Assembly: GCA_036897095.1 (NCBI GenBank)
Contig: JAYMSP010000002.1
Coordinates: 1 to 64,000 of the forward strand
Source: Plantago elongata
Taxonomy: Eukaryota; Streptophyta; Magnoliopsida; Lamiales; Plantaginaceae
Reading direction: 5' to 3'
Length of the DNA: 64,000 bases
Shown: positions 49,011 to 61,890 of the stretch, piece after piece
Numbering within the stretch: position 1 is the first letter of the stretch
Layout of the letters: each line of letters begins with the position of its first letter
The notes under the pieces: model-generated
Databases searched by the model: none
Told to the model about the DNA's origin: nothing
What the model saw: only the letters and a program-made list of their open reading frames with translations
Position numbers and translations under genes: made by a program

Positions 49011-51351
49011 ATGAAGCAAATGTGTTTCTCCTTTGGCCGGAGATTCCACCTCGACGCGCCTGATCATCAGGGTCCGGCAGGTGTGAACTCACTGTTCGAT
49101 CACTACTCAGAGAATGGCCTGATGACTGCCCATCATTTTCGCCAATTCCTGGCGGAGGTTCAGGGAGAAGAAGAAGACAATGCTGAGAGACATGTTCATA
49201 TGTTCCATGGAAGAGGCCTGACTCTAGAGGCTTTTTTCGACTACTTGCTTCTTGATGCTAATTCACCTCTTGATCACAAACTCAAGGTAAGCTTTACTTG
49301 AAGTTCTAAAAACCTGTTACTTTCTTACACAGTTGGAAAAATCATGTCTGTAGATTGACATTTTGAGTGTCTTGATTCAGATTCACCATGATATGACTGC
49401 TCCGTTATCGCACTACTTCATATACACCAGCCACAACACCTACTTAACTGGAAATCAACTGAGTAGCGATAGCAGCGATATACCTATCATACGTGCACTT
49501 TGTGGAGGTGTGCGAGGAATCGAACTGGATCTTTGGCCTAATTCTGCCAAGGACAATGTCATAGTTCTACATGGATGGTAAAGAGACAATGTAGATGATT
49601 GTTAGATTGTTCCTAGTCATTGATCAAGGCCCTTTGTTATATATTCTTATTAGTTAAAATGTGTCTATCTTCGTGCAGGACTCTTACGGCGCCTGTGGAG
49701 CTCATCAAATGTTTGAGGTCAATTAAGAAGCATGCATTTGTAGTATCTGAGTATCCGGTAGTTATCACACTTGAAGATCATCTCACTCCTCATCTTCGAA
49801 CTCTGGTTGCTGAGGTATGTATGCAGTATGCTTCTAATAGATGTTAGACTACTAATGTTGTTGCTGCTACTGCTGCAATTATTAATGAACGGGTTCAAAT
49901 TGGATGATTTTAGATGATCACACAAACATTTGGAGACATGTTGTATTGTTCAACTGGAGCGGAACTCATGAGAGAATTTCCCTCCCCCGAATCCCTTAAA
50001 AGACGGATCGTTATATCAACGAAGCCTCCCAAAGTGAAATTAAAAGAAGGCAACTCAGAGAAGATACATCCTAAAAGTGAATGCAGAACTTGGAGAAGAG
50101 AAATTAGACATGATTTGAAACAAAACTGTGATAAGGTGCGTTAATATGAGTGTATGATGCTGAATCAGGTCATCGATTTCTCTAACATTCTGTTATATCC
50201 TCTATGCAAAACAATACACTCATTCTTGTCTACATTGTCTGCCAGGACAATAATACGGTTTGTGAGGGAAGTAAGGATGAAAATCAGAAGTTACAGCAGA
50301 GAGTGGCGTCAGACTACAGGGCTATAATTGCCATTCTTGCAGGGAACGGGAGGAGAAAGTTGCAAGATTGGCTGCAAGAGGATTCTGACAGTGTGAAACG
50401 CCTTAGCTTAAGTGAGCAAGTGTTTGAAAAGGTCATCACAGGATACGGAAAAGATATTCTCTGGTTCACTGGACAGAACCTGTTGAGAGTGTATCCAAAA
50501 GCGATACGCGTTGATTCATCCAATTTTAACCCTTTAAACGCGTGGATACATGGTGCTCAGATGGTTGCATTGAATATGCAGGTTTGTCAGTAATAATTTT
50601 GGCCTAAAAGAAACGATTAAAATTTGATGCAGATTGCTGACATATATGAATGTATCAGGGCTATGGGAAATCGCTCTGGTTGATGCACGGAATGTTCAGG
50701 GCTAATGGTGGTTGTGGATACGTTAAGAAGCCAGATTTTCTGTTAAAGTCTGTTTCAAACAATATAATCAGTAAGCACCAAAGTCCTGGAGCAGTTGTAC
50801 CTCTCAAAACTACTCTGAAGGTGAGTTGAATTCGTATAGTGCTCACAACTTTTGGCAATTTACATCTGAATACAATGTTCCATCTCTAAATTACACAGGT
50901 GACCGTGTACATGGGCGAAGGATGGTATTCTGATCTCTGTCATACATGTAGCAACAAGTATTCTCCTCCAGATCTGTATGCTAAGGTACCTCAATTGATA
51001 TTTCGTTGTCTTTATGCAATGTTGAACAGATGTGGATAATTCCGTATATATTTGCAGCTAGGGATTGCTGGAGTTCCCTTTGATCAAATGAAGAAGAAAA
51101 CTAGGAAAATTTTCAACACGTGGACCCCTACATGGGGTGAGGCGTTCGAGTTCCCTTTAACAACTCCAGAACTTGCCCTGCTGTGGATTGAAGTTCTCAA
51201 AGATGATCCGTCAGGGAAAGGCAAGCTTGCGGGTCAAACGTGCCTCCCAGTATGGGAGCTTAGGAAAGGCATCCGAGCAGTTCCGCTTTACAATGAGAAA
51301 GGGATGAAGTACAAATCTGTCAAGCTTCTCATGAGATTTGAATTTGTTTGA
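49011..51351 (+). CDS. phosphoinositide-specific phospholipase C, PLC2-like copy B (diverged)
   Basis: Eight exons: 49011-49286, 49381-49577, 49679-49814, 49914-50135, 50246-50581, 50659-50820, 50899-50985 and 51058-51351. They give 569 residues with no stop. X and Y domains are recognisable: His110 (TSHNTYL), His156 (VLHG) and TLEDHL. Several otherwise conserved positions differ. Arg after HG is Trp158. HTHFD near the Y-C2 boundary is HTCSN (458-462). FTQ is FTG, and TWDE in C2 is TWGE. The N-terminus and linker are shortened. Exon 5 is a fusion of two exons kept separate in copy A and in PLC6-like, a precise intron loss. It may be active, altered or on its way to decay; the frame is intact. 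Confidence 0.88.
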
Positions 51352-51779
51352 CACTATAATCTTAGTCTTGTAGTTTAACGCGAGCCACAAGCTTCACAAC
51401 TGACTCATAAACCCAGCAAATAATCTCCAATGTATATAAGGTTTCGTTATAAACTAGCTACAAACGATCACTGTTTTCAGCTGAGAGCCTGAGACAAACA
51501 TAATGTACATAGTTGTTGTAACTTGTAAGAGACTGGCCTAATTAGGAACTCTAAATGTTACAGGGACTAAAAAGCTAATGTGTGAGAAAGAAAAATTGAG
51601 GACCAAAATTGCACTTTCATCAAGTTAGGGACCAATTTGCAATTCTCACGAAATTGTATGTCCCAAATTATTTAAAACTATGCACAATTTATTTATTTAT
51701 TTAAAACTCTCGATCACCAAATTCATTAGGGTTTAGCTAAACCCTGTAACGCGTCAATTTATTTCTGTGTAGTGAAGCA
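51352..51779. other. spacer between PLC2-B and the ENT copy
   Basis: PLC2-B 3' UTR and AT-rich flank; nothing else supported. Confidence 0.5.
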
Positions 51780-54136
51780 ATGGCAGAAGTTGATTCTAGA
51801 GAAAAAGCAATTCCAACTAGGCTTGAGGATTGTATTTGGCTATTAGCTAAAGCATTCTGATTTTCGAAATTATACTCCATCCGCCCCGCTAATGTAGTCC
51901 ACTTTATTTTCAACATTGTTTGTCGTGTGAGATATCAATGATAACGTATGTATTAATGTTGCAGTAATAGTGAAACAAATTAGCGGGAACGGAGAAGGAA
52001 AATCACTTCTTGAGATTTGCATTACTCGGTTTCTGAAATTCTCATGAAAAATACTTTTTGAAAGCGTTTTGTGATTCTTTTCATATGAAATCCAGTTTTA
52101 CTTTGGAATTGTATGATTAATGTGATTCTTACAACAATATTGATTGGCATTTCGCTTAATATGCACTATTGGTATTACAGGGAAAGACTGAGGCAATTGT
52201 GGTGTGTTGGTTTCTTGGACTTGGTTTTCTAGTCACCTGGAACAGTGTGCTAACAATATCTATTACTACTACAAGCTAGTCCCTGTAAGTAGGACTGTCA
52301 TCTTTGGAGGGTACTGACCTTATGTATTTCTTGTTTATCCGAGAGAGAATCGAACTGAGACTTGCTTGTTATGTTGGCAGGAGTATCATCCTTCGAGGGT
52401 ACTTACCGTTATTTATTTTTCGTTCGCGCTTGTAGTGAATACAACACTTGTTTACCATGAAGCAAAGCTCAACACGAGGAAACGAAACATATTTGGATAT
52501 ACCGTCTACTTCTTGGTGGTACCCTCAGGCTTTTGTTGGTGTGCTTCTTTCCCTCTCTCTAGTTATTTAATAGCTCCTTTTTTTCTTTTCATTCTTTTAG
52601 TTCATGATTCATCGATGGCATTATGGATTATATATTCGTCTTTGCCAGGTGGACATAGCTTCAAGAGGGAAAGGAGGGATTGGAAACTATATAGCCATTT
52701 GTGTTATTGTTGCTGCTTTTGGAGTTGCAGATGCTCATGTTCAAGGGGGATTGGTCGGAGATCTTTCTTTCATGTGCCCCGAGTTCATGCAAGTAAGGAC
52801 CTTTCCTCTGGTTTTCGTGATTTATTATTTAAGAACAAATAATTGCCTAGTTCGCATCTATTGTCGTCACATCATTCATTTATGTGCTTGCAGTCATTTT
52901 TTGCTGGTTTTGGCCGCATCAGGAGCTCTGACTGCTGGTTTGAGGCTTATAACAAAAGCAGCTTTTGATAAAACTCATGATGGTCTTCGTGAAGGATTTA
53001 GTAAGTCCTCTTCTTATACCTATTAGGTTAATTATGATATAACTTTGATGAATGCTAGAGCAAAAATCTGAACTAATTTACTTCGATGAGTAACGATTTT
53101 ATCCTTTAATGATCATGCAGTACTGTTTCTTGCCATTTCAACATTCTTCGAGTTCATCTGCATCTTCCTGTATGCATATGTTTTCGCAAAATTGCCTGTT
53201 GTGAAGTATTTCAGGAGCAAGGCAGCTATAGAAGGGTCTATGACGGTTTCATCTGATCTAGCTGCTGCTGGAATCCACATAAATGCCACTGATGAAGTAA
53301 GAGTTGATAAGCACCCAATGAGTAGATTGGAAATAGTCATATTGCATACATATGGTGGGATTTATCTTAAGATTTCGTAAACATCACAGGCTGGTGAATG
53401 CGAGCGGCTAAGCAACAAGGAGTTCTTGTTCTTGTTCCAGAATTGGGACTATGCATTAAACCTCTTCTGCATATACGTAATCACTTTATCGACCATTCCA
53501 GGATTCTTGTATGAAAACACTGGCACTCACCACAGGCTCGGCTCATGGTAAGTGAAGGTACCTGTGTTTGCAGAGGCTTTTTAAACCACCTTCTGACAGC
53601 TTCTGAAAAGCACCTAGGCAGATTCTTTTACCTTTTGCCTCGCTTCTAGTTATCTTCGCCTCTCGTATTAATTCAAATCTTATGCTCCTCCACAGGTACT
53701 CACTTGTTCTTGTTGCGATGTGCAACACATGCGATTTTCTAGCAAGATATATTCCACTTATTGAAGGCATTAGATTGAAATCTCGAAAGGGCATAACAGT
53801 TGCAACGTTCTTACGTATTCTTTTGATCCCTTGTTTTTACTACACTGCAAAGTATGCAGGTCAGGGATATATGATAGTTCTGGTTTCATTCCTAGGCCTA
53901 ACGAACGGTTATCTCACCGTCTGTATAATGAGACAAGCTATACCAGGCTACAAGGTAAGAAAAGTCGTCGAAATTTGTTATAACCACTGTGTTTCGCTTG
54001 TAATCTGATGAGTTATGTCCTTTAGGCACCGGAGCGGAACGCATTGGGTAATTTGCTCGCTCTATTTCTTACTAGAGGCATATTTGTGGGCGGTTGTGCG
54101 GATTGGCTGTGGCTTATCGGTAACGTGACATTTTGA
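51780..54136 (+). pseudogene. equilibrative nucleoside transporter (ENT) copy with several lesions
   Basis: Exon-like blocks: 51780-51827, 52181-52284, 52381-52518, 52649-52792, 52894-53000, 53121-53296, 53390-53547, 53696-53954 and 54026-54136. They match a plant ENT of the ENT3/4/6/7 type in order: VCWFLGLGFLVTWNS, EYHPSRVLT, AFGVADAHVQGG, SGALTAGLRLITKAAF, VSSDLAAAGI, PGFLYENTG, YIPLIEG, LGLTNGYLTVCIM, then a C-terminal DWLWLIG. ENT proteins carry nucleosides across membranes. Lesions in the first five blocks: the exon 1 donor reads GA instead of GT after CTTGAG; a frameshift at about 52258-52262 leads to TAG at 52276; TM2 looks about 6 residues short at the third intron; and there is an extra T near 52910. 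The last four blocks are intact and in phase. Most likely a young pseudogene. Confidence 0.8.
51875..51994. mobile_element. Stowaway-like MITE in ENT intron 1
   Basis: Begins CTCCATCCGCCCCGCTAATG after TA and ends with the inverted TTAGCGGGAACGGAG; about 120 bp. The 5' side has TA as the family requires, while the 3' TA is not intact. It starts 48 bp after the degenerate exon 1 donor. Confidence 0.75.
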
Positions 54137-55082
54137 GTATATGGCGTTCTCCTAGGAGAAACTTAGATCGTATTGTAATATATGCAAATGAGACTATTTG
54201 AGGAAAATGTGACATTCCTAGCTAGTTTTGTCATAGATATACATGTAATGATTCTTGGAGATTCTCTAAGTAGATATAGTCGTGACGACTACAATGAATT
54301 TAGCATGATCGGAATTGTGTTGATGTACATATAAATGTTACACTGAAATTGACATGACCATATTGTCCGGAGTAGTCTTAACCGATCTAATAATAATATA
54401 AAACATATGAATAGTTTGGACTGTGATGTATGAGTTCAAGATGTTTGGATTATACTGATGTAACAAGATAGGGATGAATTGCAAATATGATGTTGGTGAG
54501 GATTGGTTGTACTCTTGTACTGAAATTTGATTTGATATTTTCTCCATCAAAGGTAAATTAACATATTGTGTACTCAAGGTCAAAAGGATTCTCGAGACGT
54601 GGGAGATGTTTCAAGAATAATACGATGTTGGACGTGTAACAATATGTACCTAGCAAGTCTCGATCCTTTTAAGTCATACTAATAAATCATAATTTGGATG
54701 ATAAATGATAATAGCCACAAACCAATACATAATATTTATAAATCACTCCCATACCTTAGATTTTTTCTATTAAAAGTTATCTCCTCTTGTAAGGCTCATA
54801 TTGCTCTCATTTTAGTTTTAAACTATTAAAATCACAATATCGTCACAATTTTCCTTGCACTAATTGTTTTCCTTATAAATTCCACGGTGGTCGTGAAAAC
54901 CATTTAAAAATCATCAATTATAATTTTAATTTCAAAATATATTTGACATTCTTAAAATTTGGAAAAGCTTCAAATTTTATTGTAGATATTTCGGTATTTT
55001 CCATGACATTCTGATAATAATATAAATATTTATGAAGGAAAACGTAATTTTAAAGTAGTTTATGATTCAATATTCATTTCGT

Positions 55083-55320
55083 CTCGTTAAGGAAAGAAAT
55101 GGGGTTAAATGCAAAATACCCCCAAAATTGTTGTACATGTGCACAAAACCCCCCCGGTTAACAAATTAGTATCAAACCCTCTTGAGTTATTAAAAAATGT
55201 GCGAAACCCCTATGAGTTATTAAATTAGTCCCTGAGTTACAAAAAAAGTGCACGAAACCCCCTGAGTATTAAAATATGTGCATTGATACCCCTCGACCTT
55301 TTTTTTCCGACTCACTCATG
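55083..55320. repeat. degenerate repeat with periodic CCCC tracts
   Basis: Successive strings such as TGCAAAATACCCCC, GTGCACAAAACCCCC, GTGCGAAACCCC, GTGCACGAAACCCCC and GTGCATTGATACCCC recur every 45-70 bp with GAGTTATTAAA-like spacers. Looks like a plant dispersed repeat; class not determined. Confidence 0.6.
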
Positions 55321-55988
55321 TTAGGTGCACAATGGATGTTATTTTCGTTTTCCTTACTCCAAATTATATTTTAACTTCATTTTCTTCCGTTTACATGACT
55401 AATAATAAATTGGTATATGTTGTTTATATAGTGACAATTTTAATTAGTGTCATTTATGATTATTATTTATATTTTAATAGTTCAAAGTTTTGTCATTTTA
55501 ATATTTTTAAAAGTTTGGACTATCGAGTCAAACTGCACACCATACAAATTTATTATGTATATTTAGCATTTATGTAAAGGGTATTGCAATGACTTTATAA
55601 GAATTTTTTATAAGATTTTGTGCATGTTTTTAATAATTATGATAATTTTATTTACGTTTTACATTGGTTTGGTGTGAGATAATAAAACTAAAAATTTATA
55701 GTCGTGCCTAATGAGATTGTACCTTACACTTTAAAAAATGAAGGATGAAAAGTTTCGTGTACATTTTTAATAACGTAAGAAGATTTGGTACTAATTCGTT
55801 AACTTATAGGAATTTTATACCATTATTAATAATTAAGGGGTCATTTAACTCCCAAAAAAAACGAGACGTTTTGTTATTTCTGCACAGTTGGGCTCGATTT
55901 AGAAACATGGGCACAACTCAAGTAGCCCAAACTAATTGGACCCATAAGCCCATCTCCTACACACCATATCAACCTTTCCAATCAAACA

Positions 55989-55996
55989 ACAAAACC
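55989..55996 (+). promoter_or_regulatory. telo-box-like motif upstream of RPS3
   Basis: AAAACCCTAGCTG about 70 bp upstream of the RPS3 start resembles the telo-box (AAACCCTA) common in plant ribosomal protein gene promoters and leaders, often tied to growth-related expression. Confidence 0.55.
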
Positions 55997-56063
55997 CTAG
56001 CTGCTCCTGCATCTTCCTCGCCGAAACGCACAATTCCACAGATCTACCGAAAATCATCTGAAA

Positions 56064-57990
<1,927 letters not shown>

Positions 57991-59096
57991 ATCATCCGAG
58001 TCTGATGGATGTTTGATCAGTCTTTTTATAAACTTGGTGATCTTTTTCACATATGAAGACCAATTTTAAGTTATGAAAGCAGCTGCTACTTTTAGTTTGT
58101 ATTAATTAAATTTTGCTCTACAGTTTGTCAGAATACCAGGATGCTGTTCTTTGCGTTTTGTTCTTCTGTATCTCTACACTATTGAACCTATTAACGTGCT
58201 TATCCAACTCTTGTTTAATGTGATGAGATCATGAGAATGTAGAATTGTAATTATTTGGAATTCCCGATCAACCAATTTATCCTACACCAGTGAGTTGTCT
58301 ACAATACAAGCTGGTCTTGCACCTGTTAATAATAGTTGTGGTCTTGCAGACCCTTAAGAAATCTGTTATTTTTTTCAGACACCCTTTCACGAGAGTGTCC
58401 ACTGTGCTGCCTTCTTGTGGACTACCGAAGTATATTAATGATCTTCATTGGTGGTTTGAGAAAATCTTCTTGGGGATTATTGACATTACAATAATAGTAA
58501 TCAAAGTCAAAGGTCTGAGATCAATCATACGAAACATTGTGACAATGCTTGAACATCAATCTTGCTATAAATGGGATGGTTGAGGTGAAAATAAGCCTCT
58601 GAGGTTGCGGGATTACACCTTTGGGAGGACTTCCACCACGGCTCGTTCCATGACCTTTACAACTGGCAAGGACGTTGATGACTCGGGTAGTGGGTCTTGT
58701 ATTTCAATTATCAAACTGAGGGTAGTAATATAGAGATGTCAATAACTTGGTTATTCTTAATTTTCCTTATTTGTACTAATATATTGATAATTTTCAATCT
58801 TATTCTTCTCACTAATTATCAGATATTCAGAATAGTAGGTGGATTCCAACAATCAAAAGTTCACACTAATGGATGGGCTAAAACAAATTTGCACTTCATC
58901 ATCCACCAGCCTACATATTTTGGTGGCCATAATTATTTTGAAAATTTTCAACCGTTTGACCCTTTTATTGTTGCTTTGGCTTAAATATAGGATTATGTAA
59001 GGTTTTACTAGTATTTAATAATTAGCAATTGTTATCCAATCTTTTAGCATTTATAAATACCTGTTAAGAACCAGATTCACAAACAAAAAAATCATC
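57991..59096. other. spacer between RPS3 and SOUL gene 1
   Basis: RPS3 3' UTR, then AT-rich DNA. Two open frames near 58290 and 58697 look like chance. A TATAAATA at 59052-59059 is the likely TATA box of the SOUL gene, 38-45 bp before its ATG. Confidence 0.55.
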
Positions 59097-59822
59097 ATGT
59101 TTTCACAAATGAAAGTATCTGGCCTTGTGTTTCTGTTCCTTTCCTTGTGCTCATTTATACTCCAATGCCATTGCCAATATCCACCAGCACCGAACTGCGA
59201 TCATCTCGAATGTGTTCCATATCAGGTCATTAATTCGCAGACCGAGTTTGAAATCAGGATTTACAAGAAAGCCTTGTGGGTATCCAGTCCCGCAATCCAG
59301 ACAGACACATACAGGGCTGCTGCAGGCGAAGGTTTCCATCTGTAAGTAACGTCTTCACTGTACATCGTTCCATTTCAACTCGATGAAACTAAATGCCTGT
59401 CGTTCCTGATTACCTTTCTGTCTTTTCTTGACAGGCTGTTTGATTACTTTAGAGGCAATAACACTGGAAATGTGAGAATCAACATGACTGGCCCTGTGCT
59501 AATCGACGTCCAGGACAAGAACAACACGGTACATTTCTATGTTCCACAAATCTACCAGGATGGGAAGCTGCCTACGCCTACTGAATCGATAATAAAGACA
59601 GATAACCTACCTCAGCACAAATATGCTGCTGCCAGGAGATTTGAAGGCTTCATAAACGACACCACCATTGCTGGAGGCATTGCAGCGTTAAGGAAGGCCC
59701 TTCTGGGAACGCCTTATTATGTTGCAGCTGCGCAGAGTCAATTTTCAGTTGCCGGATATAACTCACCCCGTCAAACTGAAAATCGCGTGAATGAAGTTAT
59801 TCTTTGGTTTGACTTGTTGTAA
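59097..59822 (+). CDS. secreted SOUL-family heme-binding protein 1
   Basis: Exons 59097-59341 and 59435-59822 give 210 residues. A hydrophobic signal peptide (VSGLVFLFLSLCSFILQ) precedes a probable cleavage near CHC-QYPPAP, so secretion or entry to the endomembrane system is likely. The SOUL domain follows: FEIRIYKKALWVS, GFHLLFDYFRGNN, INMTGPVLIDV, KYAAARRFEG and a C-terminal VNEVILWFD. SOUL/HBP proteins bind porphyrins such as heme in animals; the role of the secreted plant form is not defined. Two start codons (59097 and 59112) precede the signal peptide. A polyadenylation-like AATAAAA lies near 59876. Its nearest relative is the damaged copy just downstream. Confidence 0.9.
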
Positions 59823-60151
59823 ATGGTTCTTTGGTCTACTTGATCATTATTTTGAACCAGTGAATTTTTGGTATGAATAAAAATAGTATGATTGTTAAAT
59901 CAAAAAATTCACAATGTCGAAAATAGGACACGTTCAACCTGTTTAATGGCTGAATCACTAACGCTTAAATGTTTCAAGATTATACAATCAAGAGAATCAC
60001 TAGTCCTTAAATGTTCTTTGCAGTTTTGAAGTGAATCAATCACCAACTCTTAAATTTTGATCCATATAAGCTGTTATATATATGAACGCAACCGAATAAA
60101 TACAGCAAGACTATCTTTTAAAGTACTCATTTCCCTAAGAGATCTTTCAGC

Positions 60152-60877
60152 ATGATGACAGCTTCAAGAAATGAGTTATTTTCCGCAGTCTTTCTAGTTT
60201 TCTGCACCTTTCTATCTCAACATACGGAATGTGCTCAACCGTTTCCGCCTGCTCCTAACAGTGGTCCTAGAGTGTGCTAATTACACTGTCATTTTCACCG
60301 ATGAAGATTTTGAACTCCGGACTTACAAGGAGGCCTTATGGTTATCTAGCCCCAAACTCGAGCCCACTAATGCTATTACTACTACTACAGAACCTTTCTT
60401 GTTGTAAGTTACTCTCTTTAAGTATGTTACACCTTCCAGGTTGGATAAGTTCTGATTTGTGAATATCTTCGTGATAGCATGTTTGATAGCTACTTCAATA
60501 TGAACGACATTGGAGACGTATTCAAGACAGGTCAGATTCCAATCGATATTGAATCTTCCGGCAGCTATACGGCCCATTTTTACGTGCCACAAAGGTACCA
60601 GAACGGCCAGATACCTCCTCTACCTCCCCTAAACCAACTGAAGGTTGAAAAGTTGCCTAAACACAAGTATGCTGCAGTTAAAAGGTTTGATGATGCCATA
60701 AATGACGATACCATTCTAGGAGGGGTTTCAGACTTGAAGACGTTCCTCAATAGTACGTTCGTCAGGAACATCCCTCACCCTAAGGCAGATCCTAATGATC
60801 AAATTTCAGTTGTTGGGTATAATTTAGCACCTGAAGTTGATAATCGTGTGAGCGAGATCATTATGTGGTACGACTAG
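60152..60877 (+). pseudogene. second SOUL-family copy, frameshifted near its start
   Basis: Blocks 60152-60403 and 60478-60877 parallel SOUL gene 1. A signal peptide (LFSAVFLVFCTFLS) and PPAPN are encoded from 60152, but the frame then runs to TGC TAA at 60280. The SOUL frame (ECANYTVIF..FELRTYKEALW) resumes one base over, so an indel lies at about 60262-60272. After the shared intron position the second exon is open to the stop, with MFDSYFNM, KYAAVKRFDD and VSEIIMWYD. It is either a pseudogene or an assembly error at one site; otherwise the domain is well kept. Confidence 0.75.
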
Positions 60878-61830
60878 TTATACATGAATCTCTCGTAAAA
60901 AAGGTTATTGCAACATATAACTTGGTTCAAAATTCTTGAATGTTTATGAACCATAAATATAATAAACATTCTTGGCTATAATTCAAGGCATGTCGAAATA
61001 TAAACTTTTAAGTTTGCAGGTTATTTTCGAGATTATATAATGTGAAATTTTAAATAATTTAAATATGAAGAAAATTATTACAAAATACCGACAAATGATG
61101 GAATAATAATGATGTAAGCTTTGGAATATACCAACGAGAAAAGCTGTCGACATACAATAATCCAAACAGGAACGCGAAGACTCATCACATGACACCTCGT
61201 GTCTTCTCCGTGGTAGTTATCTGGCTAGCTGTCTCACCTTGTAGGCCCCACTCCACCTTCTTCAATCCAATTTATCCACATTTTCTCAGTTTTCACTTAT
61301 TTTATGACTAAATATCTTCCTATTTTTTGTGTAAATTGATTTCGTTATCAGTTCAATTCATTTTTATTATATTTAATTTAATTTAATTATATTTAATTAC
61401 TTATTATTAGTTTCAGATCAGTTCAGTTCACTTCTAAAAATTACAGTTTATGAGAAGAGATCATAAATATCTAGTTGATAAGAACAGATCATAAATATCT
61501 TAAAATACATACAATATTTTACACTTTAAATATTTAGAAGTTGGATAAGTTAAAAACGAAACTCATAGCATCTTCCTTTTTATGTAAGTAAATTTCATTA
61601 TTTTTGATTAATTAGGCTATACTATTTTTATGAGAAGTCATTAATTTCTGTTAAATCAAAATGTCGTTTTTGTTTGGATGGGTGGTGATGGAGTAAGCAT
61701 TTCCATTTTCCAACAAACGGAATACCCTGTTAACTGGCAGATTAAACTCTTGTTCATCACTTTAACCCTCTCTCACTTAATGCATCTCCATCCCCCTATC
61801 CTATTCCTAACACACTGCTATAAACTATAA

Positions 61831-61874
<44 letters not shown>

Positions 61875-61890
61875 TCTTCTCCGATCAGAA
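60878..61890. other. spacer and promoter of PLC2-like gene C
   Basis: SOUL copy 2 3' flank, then AT-rich DNA. Two TATAAA motifs (61819, 61826) precede a CT run and the PLC start. No other gene. Confidence 0.55.
61835..61872 (+). promoter_or_regulatory. (CT)n tract between TATA boxes and PLC2-C start
   Basis: A nearly pure 38-bp CT run begins only a few bases after two TATAAA motifs and ends 18 bp before ATG 61891. Transcription probably starts within it. Plant core promoters often carry such pyrimidine patches and GAGA-type targets. Confidence 0.75.

Larger units (their letters stand above)
54137..56063. other. 1.9 kb intergenic region and RPS3 promoter
   Basis: ENT 3' flank, then very AT-rich DNA. 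A C-run repeat lies at 55083-55320. The RPS3 leader near 55980-56063 contains AACCCTAGC, a telo-box-like motif typical of plant ribosomal protein promoters. Confidence 0.55.

Noticed and set aside
58290-58984. Two open frames of 97 and 95 codons between RPS3 and SOUL
   Set aside because: AT-rich composition, no family motif and no splice or promoter support; probably chance.
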